In this document: positions 7,858-15,595 of the stretch, piece by piece | Layout: each line of letters starts with the position of its first letter | Numbering within the stretch: position 1 is the first letter of the stretch | Source: Planctomycetota bacterium | GTDB taxonomy: Bacteria; Planctomycetota; SZUA-567; H5-PLA8 | Direction: 5' to 3' | DNA length: 64,000 bases | Assembly (NCBI GenBank): GCA_027493525.1 | Contig: JAOSKN010000003.1 | Coordinates: 1,364,001-1,428,000, forward strand | Made by a program: the position numbers and the translations under genes | Notes under the pieces: generated by a model | What the model was told of the DNA's origin: nothing | The model's database searches: none | Seen by the model: only the letters and a program-made list of their open reading frames with translations

Positions 7858-8325
7858 TGACTGCGCCAACAGCATAGAGCATTGCGCGCTCAGGTCAAGA
7901 ATAATACAGGCTACTTGGCTGGACGTAAGCCATGATCATAACTATTTTCCAGGGAATATGTTACGATCATGAACCAGCCTCTAGTTCAAAGTCCGATCCA
8001 GGTCCAAGGCGGAAGTATCGAAATCTGTTCTCAATATGACTATAGGCTCAAGCCTGTTTGAGCAAAGCCAGAAGCCTACAGACCGCGATAATGAACTCAA
8101 TCCCTCGATTAAGGACTCTTGGGCAGACCAAGATAAAATTGCTGCGATGGGTCGTGGAAGTCCCCCATCGTATCGAACGCACGACCCGCCGTGGCCTTAC
8201 GCATGGGATTGGCTGTCGGGTTGGATACAGGGAACGTCTTGGGCTCGTTTAGGATTTCACAGGACTGGCTGCTTGGTTTCGTATCATCTATAATTTCGGC
8301 GCCTAACGGCAACGAGGATTTCAAG
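7858..8325. other. AT-richer divergent intergenic region (feo / panP)
   Basis: About 470 bp, clearly lower in GC than the flanking genes, between the divergent feo operon and the decarboxylase gene. Besides the 41-bp dyad (7931-7971) it holds a small hairpin (GCTCAA/TTGAGC arms around 8047-8064). The short open frames at 8036-8324 lack protein character. The in-frame ATG at 8191 could extend the decarboxylase by 45 residues, but that stretch does not resemble the family. Confidence 0.4.
7931..7971. repeat. Long imperfect dyad in the feo/panP intergenic region
   Basis: A 41-bp dyad whose arms read CATGATCATAAC... (7931-7950) and, on the other strand, CATGATCGTAAC... (7971-7952). About 15 of 20 positions agree, with the outer 7 bp perfect. 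It could be an operator for a dimeric or tetrameric regulator or a hairpin in a leader. No T-run follows on either strand, so it is not a standard terminator. Confidence 0.5.
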
Positions 8326-9939
8326 TTGTCCGAGCCGCTGCCCCTTCAGCCCAGTACCCTTAGCGTGTCCACACCTCCGGCCGAATGGACCTCGCTCTTC
8401 GACACGGCTTCGTCCGCGGAGGCGGAGCGCCGCCTGGACGCTCTGGTCGGCGAAGTAGTTCGCGGGTTTCTGGACCAGCGCGCGATTCATCCGCCTCAAC
8501 CGCCGGAAGCGCAGTCGGCGCCCTTCGGCGCCGTCGCGATACCGGTGTCGCCACAGGATCCCGACCGCTACCTGGATGAACTTCGCGAACGGGTGGTGAA
8601 GCACTCGACGCAAGTTTCTTCGCCTCATTTTGTCGGGCATATGACCACGGCCCTGCCCTATTTCATGCGCTCGCTGAGCCGTCTGCTGGTGGCGATGAAT
8701 CAGAACCCGGTGAAGGTGGAGACCGCGGACGCGGTAACGCCTCTGGAGCGGCACGTGCTGGGCGCGTTCCACCGGCTGGTCTATGCGCAGGACGACCGCT
8801 TCTACGCCCGGCACGCGCAAGCTGCCGAGAGCACGCTGGGGATGGTCGCCTCGGGAGGCACGGTCGCCAACCTGACCGCCCTCTGGGTCGCGCGCAACCG
8901 CCGGCTGGGTCCGGACGGCGATTTCTCAGGCGTGCTGGCCGCGGGCCTGCCGGCCGCGCTGAGGCATTACGGCTTCGAAGAGGCGGTCGTCGTCGGCAGC
9001 ACGCTGATGCACTATTCCCTGGAGAAGGCCGCCGACGTGCTGGGCATCGGCCGCGCGAACCTGGTGAAGGTCGAACTTGATTCCCGCCACAGGATCCGGA
9101 CCGACCGGCTGCGCGAGACGCTGGTTCGCTTGCGCGAGCGCAAGCGCTGCGTGCTGGCGCTGGTGGGCATCGCGGGAACCACCGACAGCGGCGCCGTCGA
9201 CCCGCTGGACGAGATGGCCGACCTGGCGCGGGAGCACGGGATCCATTTCCACGTCGACGCGGCCTGGGGTGGGCCGACGCTCTTCTCCGAACGGCATGCG
9301 CGATTGCTGCGAGGCATCGAGCGGAGCGACTCGGCGACCTTCGACGGCCACAAGCAGCTCTACTGCCCGATGGGCGTGGGCCTGGCGCTATTTCGCGATC
9401 CCGGCGCGGCCGCGACGATCGAGGCGCGAGCCGAATACATTATCCGCACCAACTCCCTCGACCTGGGCAGACGCGCCCTCGAAGGTTCGCGCCCCGCGAT
9501 GGCGTTGTATCTGCACGCGGCCCTGCACCTGCTGGGCCGGCAAGGCCTGGGCTGGCTGATCGACGAAGGCCTGCGCAAGACTCGGCATTTCGCGGAGCGG
9601 ATCAAAGCGCGCCCGGAATTCGAACTGTTGTGCGATCCGCAACTCGACGTCCTGCTCTATCGATACGTGCCCAAACCGTTTCGCGCCGGCGCCCGGCAAG
9701 GCGCGTTGGATGCCGCGCAGCAAAACGCGATCGGCGAGGTCAATCGCCGGATTCAGGAACGCCAGACTCGAGCCGGCCGGAGCTTCATCTCTCGAACCAG
9801 CCTGGATCCCGCGCGCTTCGGGACGGCGGCGCCGATCGTGGCCTTGCGCGCCGTGCTCGCCAACCCTTTGACGACCGAGGTGGACCTCGATGCGGTGCTC
9901 GACGAGCAGGCTGCGCTGGGAGCCGCCGAGCGCGCTTGA
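8326..9939 (+). CDS. panP: PanP-like PLP-dependent amino-acid decarboxylase
   Basis: Group II PLP decarboxylase closest in appearance to PanP, the alternative aspartate 1-decarboxylase that makes beta-alanine, and to glutamate decarboxylases. Shared features are HFVGHMTTALPYF followed by NQNPVKVETADAVTPLERHVLG, the HVDAAWGG aspartate segment and the PLP lysine in FDGHKQLYCPMG. I prefer TTG 8326 because GAGGA lies 7 nt upstream and the 537-aa product fits PanP length; ATG 8191 would add 45 unrelated residues. A broken NRPS gene starts 49 bp downstream, so an original role in making a decarboxylated amino-acid building block is possible. Substrate is not proven. Confidence 0.82.
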   Translation: MSEPLPLQPSTLSVSTPPAEWTSLFDTASSAEAERRLDALVGEVVRGFLDQRAIHPPQPPEAQSAPFGAVAIPVSPQDPDRYLDELRERVVKHSTQVSSPHFVGHMTTALPYFMRSLSRLLVAMNQNPVKVETADAVTPLERHVLGAFHRLVYAQDDRFYARHAQAAESTLGMVASGGTVANLTALWVARNRRLGPDGDFSGVLAAGLPAALRHYGFEEAVVVGSTLMHYSLEKAADVLGIGRANLVKVELDSRHRIRTDRLRETLVRLRERKRCVLALVGIAGTTDSGAVDPLDEMADLAREHGIHFHVDAAWGGPTLFSERHARLLRGIERSDSATFDGHKQLYCPMGVGLALFRDPGAAATIEARAEYIIRTNSLDLGRRALEGSRPAMALYLHAALHLLGRQGLGWLIDEGLRKTRHFAERIKARPEFELLCDPQLDVLLYRYVPKPFRAGARQGALDAAQQNAIGEVNRRIQERQTRAGRSFISRTSLDPARFGTAAPIVALRAVLANPLTTEVDLDAVLDEQAALGAAERA

Positions 9940-9988
9940 AACTCGCGGGCCGGCGCGCCAAGATTCCGGCGCTTACGGGAGTCCTTGC

Positions 9989-10335
9989 GTGTCCGTTCGT
10001 GTGCGCGACCGCTGTCCACTGGTCCCACTGCGGCAGGGCATGCTGTTTCACTACCTGCGGAATCCGCCTCCGGCGAGAACATCGAGCAGTTCGTCTTTGA
10101 ATTCCTCGAAGCCCTGAACGCGCCGCTCATCCAGCGGGCGTGGGCCGAGGTCGTTAAGCGGCACGGCGCGCTGCGCACGAGCATCGACTGGGAATCGGCC
10201 GACGACCCGGCGCAGGTCGTTTGCGGCGAGGCCGCTCCGCTCTGGGTGGAGGAGGACTGGGGCGCAGCCGAGCCCGCACAGCGCGAAGTTCGATTCGAGG
10301 CGTGGCTCGAAGCGGATCGGCGGCGTGCTGCGTCA
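9989..10335 (+). pseudogene. Broken N-terminus of an NRPS condensation domain
   Basis: From GTG 9989, with GGGAG 7 nt upstream, the frame reads the classic start of a condensation domain (CPLVPLRQGMLFHYLRNP). At about 10063-10075 homology moves to the -1 frame and goes on as ENIEQFVFEF, QRAWAEVVKRHGALRTSI and ADDPAQVV, ending at LEADRRR, exactly where family members continue RGFDL. A one-base deletion and truncation after about 105 codons are therefore visible; the HHxxxDG active site and all other NRPS modules are missing. The remnant follows the PanP-like gene and ends about 280 bp before tRNA-Pro, suggesting decay of a former peptide-synthesis locus. Confidence 0.75.
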
Positions 10336-10617
10336 GGCCTTCAAAACCCGGCCCCGCGCGGCGAACGGCATCCCTCCGATGCGTACGGCGCGCTCCGGCG
10401 CGAAGGCCCGAGCCGCGCCGGTTGCGGGAACTCTGCCAGGAACTTCCCTGTGCCGAGAATTCCGGTAGGATCGTGCTTCGAAAGGCAGCGGCGGCCGGAC
10501 CCGTGGCGCGGATCCTACGGCATGCGCGGGGGCCGGACATCCAGGAAGGCGGGCCTGCGATTCCCGCACGCCATTCGTGCGCGCGAATCCATGCCTTGCA
10601 CGGCGCAAGAAAGTTTC
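10336..10617. other. Non-coding remainder between NRPS remnant and tRNA-Pro
   Basis: No recognisable coding sequence follows the point where condensation-domain similarity stops. A TAGGAT hexamer near 10471 is a plausible -10 element for the tRNA. Open frames crossing the tRNA are not credible genes. Confidence 0.35.
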
Positions 10618-10691
10618 CGGGGCGTAGTTCAGCTTGGTAGAACGCCTGCTTTGGGAGCAGGAGGTCGTGGGTTCAAATCCCGCCGCCCCGA
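10618..10691 (+). tRNA. tRNA-Pro (anticodon TGG)
   Basis: A complete 74-nt cloverleaf can be folded by eye. The acceptor stem is CGGGGCG (10618-10624) paired with CGCCCCG (10684-10690), with discriminator A at 10691. The anticodon stem CCTGC/GCAGG encloses loop TTTGGGA, giving anticodon TGG. The T arm is GTGGG-TTCAAAT-CCCGC and the D arm contains AGCTTGGTA. The CCA tail is not encoded. Confidence 0.96.
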
Positions 10692-10764
10692 TTGACTTGC
10701 GCCGGATGAGCTGCAAAGGACCGCGAACACGAGCCGCAGCGGGTTCGCTTCCGCGGTTCTTTCC

Positions 10765-11763
10765 TTACGCCCGTCCCGATTCGCGGAGATACCGCGCCAG
10801 CTCTTCCAGACCTCGCGCAATGCTCACGCGGGGTTCGTAGCCCAAATCCACGCGCGCGCGATCCAGCTTGAACCAGTGCGACGTCCCGAGTTGCCGCGCC
10901 AGGAAGCGCGTCATCAGCGGCTCGCTCCTGCGGCTCAGCAAACCGTACCACCCTTCCATGACGCAGCCCGCAAGGTAGGCCGTGCGGGGCGAGAGCGTCT
11001 TCGTGACGGGCGGCAGGCCCGCGGCGCGCAGGATTCCGTTGATCAGTTCGCCCATCGGGAGCGGCTCGCCGTTGGTGATGAAATAGGCGCGCCCCGCGCA
11101 GGTCGCGCCGGGCGCGAGCTTCTCGGCGGCCAGCAGATGCGCCTCGGCGGCATTCTCGATGTACACGGAATCGACGCGCTTGCCCGGCGCGCGGATCAGG
11201 CGCAGCTTGCCGGCCTTCGCGCGAGCGATCAGGCGCGGCACGAGGTGGTTGTCTCGCGGCCCCCAGACCAGGTGCGGACGGAGGCTCACCGTCGCCAGCG
11301 CCGCGCCGTTGGCCGCCAGCACGAGTTGCTCGGCCAGCGCCTTGGTGTGCGGGTAGTGCGCCAGCCAACGCGCCGGGTAAGGCGCGGACTCGTCCACGCC
11401 ATCCTGGTCGGAGCCATCGAAGGTCACGCTGGGGCTGCCGGTGAAGACGAGCTTGCCCACCCCGGACTCGCGGCAGACCTCGAGCACCCGCCCGGTCCCC
11501 GTGACGTTCACGCGGTGGTATTCGGCGTAGGGGCCCCAGATGCCCGGCATGGCGGCGGCGTGGAAGACGATCTCGCGCCCGGCGGCGGCCCGGCGCAGGG
11601 CGCCGAGGTCGCAGAGATCCCCGCGAACCTGCTCGACGCCGAGTTTCTTGAGCCAGGGGTGCTCGCCGCGCGAGAAGCTGCGCACGTCGGCGCCGCGCTC
11701 GAGCAGTTGGCGGACGATCGCGCCGCCGAGGAATCCGCCCCCGCCGGTGACCAGGGCCTTCAT
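10765..11763 (-). CDS. oleD: NAD(P)-dependent 2-alkyl-3-oxoacid reductase (OleD-like)
   Basis: 332-aa short-chain/extended dehydrogenase of the 3-beta-HSD family. The Rossmann motif GGGGFLGGAIV is at residues 8-18; the catalytic pair appears as HYPHTKALAEQ (Y-x3-K), with the upstream serine in FTGSPSV. In the hydrocarbon pathway OleD reduces the beta-keto acid made by OleA to a beta-hydroxy acid. Its ATG overlaps the oleC stop (ATGA, 11760-11763), and it is the last gene of the train. By sequence alone it could be another sterol-type dehydrogenase; context with OleA, OleB and OleC makes OleD the best reading. Confidence 0.88.
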   Translation of the reverse strand: MKALVTGGGGFLGGAIVRQLLERGADVRSFSRGEHPWLKKLGVEQVRGDLCDLGALRRAAAGREIVFHAAAMPGIWGPYAEYHRVNVTGTGRVLEVCRESGVGKLVFTGSPSVTFDGSDQDGVDESAPYPARWLAHYPHTKALAEQLVLAANGAALATVSLRPHLVWGPRDNHLVPRLIARAKAGKLRLIRAPGKRVDSVYIENAAEAHLLAAEKLAPGATCAGRAYFITNGEPLPMGELINGILRAAGLPPVTKTLSPRTAYLAGCVMEGWYGLLSRRSEPLMTRFLARQLGTSHWFKLDRARVDLGYEPRVSIARGLEELARYLRESGRA

Positions 11764-13415
11764 GCGCCCGCGCCTCCGCGCAGCCGGCGCGCGGCCCAGA
11801 CGGCGAGCCGCTCGCGAAAGATCTTCGCATTGTGCCGGATGTCCACGGGGAAGGCCGAATGGAACAGGATCTCCCGGATGCCTCGGGTGAGTTCATGGGC
11901 CGCGCCGAGTTCGAGCAGTTCCCGGCGCACGCGCGACAGGTCGGGATCCGCGTGCTTCTCCAGCTCCACGCAGAGCACCGGGCGCTGCGCGCCGGGCGGC
12001 CCCACGCCGACCAGCGCGGTGCGGAAGACGCTCGGGTGCGCGTTGAAGATCCCTTCGCAGGGCACGGTGTAGAGTTCGCCCTCCGCCGTGCGAACTCGAT
12101 GCGACTTGCGCCCGCACATCCAGACGCGCCCGCGTTCGTCGAGGTATCCCAGGTCGCCCATGCGATGCCAGAAGCCGCCGTCGCGGGGATCGGCGATCTT
12201 GGCCAGCTCGGTCGCGCGGTCGCGGTTAAAGTAAGCGCGGGTGACAACCGGCCCCTTCACCGCAATTTCCCCAATCTCGCCGCGTGAAATCTCCAAGTCC
12301 TCGGACCAGTTCGCGACGGGTTCGTCTGTGATGCGCACGATTCGGACCTGCATCCCGGCGAGCGGCGGCCCCACGCAGACCCCGCGCCCCTGCCGCGTGG
12401 CCTCGGCGGTCTCGCCCAGGATCTCCGCGCTGCCGATGCTGCAGACGGGCAGCGCCTCCGTGGCGCCGTAGGGCGTGAACAACTGGACGCCGGGCGCGAG
12501 CAGCTTCTGGAAGCGCCGGATCGTCGCCGGCGGCACCGGCGCGCCGGCCGAGAGCGCGCGCTTCAGCGAGGGCAGCGCGATCCCGCGCGCCTCGCCGTAG
12601 CGGCTGAGCTTGTCGATCAGCGCGGGCGAGCCAAAGAGGTTGGTGGCCTTCCAGCGCGCGATCGCCGCGACGAGTCTCTCCGGGTCGGCCTTGGCCGGGC
12701 GCGTGGCGTCCATGTCCGGCACGAGGGCCGTCATCCCCAACGCGGGTCCAAAGAGTGCGAAGAGCGGGAAGGTTGCCAGGTCCATCTCGCCCGGCTGAAT
12801 CCCGTACGCCGCGCGCAGCGCCTCGACCTGCGCGAGGAAGATGCCGTGCGTGTAGAGCGCGCCCTTGGGCTCGCCGGTGCTGCCGCTCGTAAAGAGGATC
12901 GCCGCGGCCTCGCCGGCCTCGACCGCGGGCATCGCGTACGGCAGCCGGCGCGCGCCCTCGCGCCGGAGCGCCTTGAGGCTGCGCCCGCCCCAGAAGAGCC
13001 GCGGGCCGGCGGTGACCACCTTTTCGATGCTCTTCTTCCCCCACCCCAGCAGCACGCGGGCGGCCTGGGCCTTGGGGATGCCGATGAACGCCTCGGGCGC
13101 GGCCTCTTCGAGGCAGTGCCGCAGGTTGCGGGCGCCGATCGCCGGATCGATCAGCACCGGCACGGCGCCGCTCTTGAAGAGGGCGAAGACGAGGCCGAAA
13201 AACTCCAGGCTCGGCTTGACCATCAGCGCCGCGCGCGTGCCGCGCCGGATGCCGTAGGCCTCCAGGCCGGCCGCGTACGCGTCGCTCAGTTCGTCGAGTT
13301 CCCGGAAGGTGTGGACGCCGTAATCGTTCAGGCCGCGCTGGAGGATCACCGCCGGCGTATCGGGCTGCAGCCGCGCCATGCGCGGCAGGTGCGCGGCGAC
13401 GTTGGCGGACTCCAT
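11760..13415 (-). CDS. oleC: Olefin beta-lactone synthetase (OleC-like AMP-binding enzyme)
   Basis: 551-aa member of the acyl-CoA synthetase (ANL) superfamily. Key motifs are ILFTSGSTGEPKG (P-loop), TPYGATEALP (A5), GDLGYLDERGR and the C-terminal DIRHNAKIFRE, whose lysine is the usual A10 residue. OleC converts the beta-hydroxy acid into a cis-beta-lactone using ATP, without CoA. Start ATG 13415 (MESANVAAHLPRM) overlaps the oleB stop by 1 bp (TGATG) and the stop overlaps the oleD start by 4 bp, so the genes are tightly coupled. OleB and OleC are fused in some bacteria; here they are separate. Confidence 0.9.
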   Translation of the reverse strand: MESANVAAHLPRMARLQPDTPAVILQRGLNDYGVHTFRELDELSDAYAAGLEAYGIRRGTRAALMVKPSLEFFGLVFALFKSGAVPVLIDPAIGARNLRHCLEEAAPEAFIGIPKAQAARVLLGWGKKSIEKVVTAGPRLFWGGRSLKALRREGARRLPYAMPAVEAGEAAAILFTSGSTGEPKGALYTHGIFLAQVEALRAAYGIQPGEMDLATFPLFALFGPALGMTALVPDMDATRPAKADPERLVAAIARWKATNLFGSPALIDKLSRYGEARGIALPSLKRALSAGAPVPPATIRRFQKLLAPGVQLFTPYGATEALPVCSIGSAEILGETAEATRQGRGVCVGPPLAGMQVRIVRITDEPVANWSEDLEISRGEIGEIAVKGPVVTRAYFNRDRATELAKIADPRDGGFWHRMGDLGYLDERGRVWMCGRKSHRVRTAEGELYTVPCEGIFNAHPSVFRTALVGVGPPGAQRPVLCVELEKHADPDLSRVRRELLELGAAHELTRGIREILFHSAFPVDIRHNAKIFRERLAVWAARRLRGGAGA

Positions 13416-14359
13416 CAGGCCTGCCCGGCCGCGCGCAGGGGGTGCCGGTCCAGGAACTCGCGGACCAGCTCGGCGATCTCCGCGCCGGCGTCTTCGAGGA
13501 TATAGTGGCCGCAATCGGGAAAACGGTGCAGTTCGGCCCCGGGGAAGGCGCGCTCCCATTCGGCCAGGAAGTGGCGGTCGAAGACGAAATCCTTCTCGCC
13601 CCAGCAGATCAGCATGGGCCGGTCGCGGAACCGCGCAAGGCTCTGCTCGACGCCGCTGACGGTCTCGTAGCCGGGATCGCGGGGCCGGAGCGGGATGTCC
13701 TGGACGAAGCGGAGCACGGCGATGCGATGCGCCCAGGAATCGTACGGCGCCAGATAGGCCGCGCGCACCTCCGGCGGCAGGGGCCGGCGCGTGACGCAGG
13801 CGCGCGCCGCGCCGCGGCCGAACAGGTTGAGGCCCCGCACCAGCAGCGCGCCCAGGGGCGTCCGGGTCAGCCAGAGCTGCCAGGGAAAGGGCTTGGAGGC
13901 CGGCAGGTGGAAGGCGGAGGTGTTCAGGATCACGAAACGCCGCACGCGCTCGGGATGGCGCGCCGCGTAGGCCAGCCCGATCATCCCGCCCCAGTCGTGC
14001 AGGATCAACGTAAGATCCTCGCGCAGGCCGAGACGTTCGAGCAGGGCCTCGAGGTCGTCCACGCGCCGGTCCAGCGTATACGCATAGCGCTCGTCGCCGG
14101 GCTTGTCGGAGAACCCGCAGCCGATGTGGTCGGGCGCCACGCAGCGATAGTGCGAACGGAAGGCGGCGACGAGGTTCCTGAAGTAGAACGACCAGGTGGG
14201 GTTGCCGTGGACCATCACCAGCGGCTCGCCCTGCCCTTCGTCGAGATAGTGGTAGCGCAGGCCGCCGCGGTCGAGGTACCGGTTCTCAAAGGGGTACAGC
14301 GCGGGGTCCAGCTCCTGGAGTTTCGCGCGCAGGGCCGCTTGCATCGCCGTCTCGTCCAT
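13415..14359 (-). CDS. oleB: Beta-lactone decarboxylase (OleB-like alpha/beta hydrolase)
   Basis: 314-aa alpha/beta-hydrolase of the haloalkane-dehalogenase type. Visible motifs are HGNPTWS (oxyanion-hole region), LILHDWGGMIG with the nucleophilic Asp, and FPDCGHYILED with the catalytic His. OleB removes CO2 from the beta-lactone to give the cis-alkene. Start ATG 14359 lies 12 bp after the oleA stop. Similarity to dehalogenases is expected for OleB and does not by itself indicate dehalogenation; placement between oleA and oleC supports the name. Confidence 0.9.
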   Translation of the reverse strand: MDETAMQAALRAKLQELDPALYPFENRYLDRGGLRYHYLDEGQGEPLVMVHGNPTWSFYFRNLVAAFRSHYRCVAPDHIGCGFSDKPGDERYAYTLDRRVDDLEALLERLGLREDLTLILHDWGGMIGLAYAARHPERVRRFVILNTSAFHLPASKPFPWQLWLTRTPLGALLVRGLNLFGRGAARACVTRRPLPPEVRAAYLAPYDSWAHRIAVLRFVQDIPLRPRDPGYETVSGVEQSLARFRDRPMLICWGEKDFVFDRHFLAEWERAFPGAELHRFPDCGHYILEDAGAEIAELVREFLDRHPLRAAGQA

Positions 14360-14371
14360 GCGTTTGGGCGG

Positions 14372-15425
14372 TCACCACTCCAGGCCAAGCATCATGCAGT
14401 TCAGCCCGCTGCCGATGCCGAGGAATCCGACGCGGTCGCCGGCGCGCAGGAAGGCGCGCTCCTCGGCCAGCGCCGCGGTGAGCGGCAGCGAGACCGTGCC
14501 GATGTTGCCGAGGTACGGGTAGGTGGTGAAGTCTTTCTCGGGGGCGATGCCGAGCGTCTTGAGGATCGAAGACTGGTGCCCGGAGCCGACCTGGTGGCAG
14601 ATCACCTTGTCGACCTGGCCCGCCGCCCAGCCCAGGCGCTCCAGGAACCCCAGCCAGGTGCGCAGTCCGAGTTCCACCCCGTACTTGAGGACGAGCGGGG
14701 AATCGGTCGCCATCACCTGCGTCGCGACGTGCTCGCCGATCAGCGTCATCTTCTGCAGGCCCCATCGGCAGAGCCCGTGATGCTCCGGCGCGGCCATGTT
14801 CTCCCCCGCCCAGCAGGCGGCGGCGCTTGGAGGTCGAGTAGGAGCCGTCGGTGAGCAGCACCGCGACGGCGCCGGAGCCGCCGGTGAGCGTGGCAAGCGA
14901 AGACTTGAGCAGTTCCATGTTGGGGTTTTCGAGCATGTAGTCGATCATGCGCTCGACGATGTCGCGGGCGCTCTCGCACGAGACGACCATCCCCGCGCGA
15001 AGCTGCCCCAGTTCGATGCGGTTGGCGATCTCGACGATCCCGTTGAGCACGCCGAGGCAGGCGTTGCTGACGTCGTAAACCGAGGCGCGCGGGCTGATGC
15101 CCAGGGCGGCGGCCACGCGGCAGGCCGTCGCGGGCTCGAAATTTTCGCGGCAGACGCCGGCGTAGATCAGCGCCTCGATGTCGCGCGGCGGCACGCCGGA
15201 GGCGAGCAGGGCCTTTCGCCCTGCCGCGGCGGCGCCCTGCGAGAGTTCGTAGCCCTGCTCCCACCAGCGCCGTTCGGTGATGCCCGTCCACTGCGTCAAT
15301 TGGCCGCGGGGAATGTGAAGCTTCTTGAACAGCGGCGCGAGCCGTTCCTCCAGCTCCTCGCTCGTCACCACCACCGGCGGCAACTCGTAGGCAAGGGCTT
15401 CGATGTGGACCTTGGTGTACTTCAT
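14372..15425 (-). pseudogene. oleA: OleA thiolase-like condensing enzyme, interrupted by a one-base frameshift
   Basis: OleA joins two fatty acyl thioesters head to head to a 2-alkyl-3-oxo acid. The first frame, from ATG 15425 (MKYTKVHIEALAYELPP), carries the active-site cysteine in DVSNACLGVLNG and reads through DGSYSTSKRRRLLGG. Homology then continues in the +1 frame as NMAAPEHHGLCRWG, with HQVGSGHQSS (catalytic His), GNIGTVSLPL and GIGSGLNCMMLGLEW to the stop at 14372. The break coincides with a run of five G (14803-14807 on the minus strand); removing one G restores one open frame of about 350 aa. This may be a real mutation, a sequencing or assembly error in a homopolymer, or slippage. 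Confidence 0.85.
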
Positions 15426-15595
15426 GATTCGCCGCTGAGCCCGCGTGTAAGGTGGGGATTATACGGAAGAACCGGAGCGTGGCGAATGGGAATTTCAGGC
15501 CTCCCGGCTCGCGGCCCAGGGCGAAGGATACGGAGAAGGCAGGCCCAGCCAGGGCCATGCGGGAATCGCGCCTCGGCGCACGGAGGTCTTCCCGC

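Noticed and set aside
8036..8324. Short overlapping open frames before panP
   Set aside because: No ribosome site, no family features, and codon composition unlike neighbouring genes.
14803..14807. Programmed frameshift in oleA
   Set aside because: OleA is made from one frame in known organisms and no stimulatory structure was evident; mutation or sequence error is simpler.
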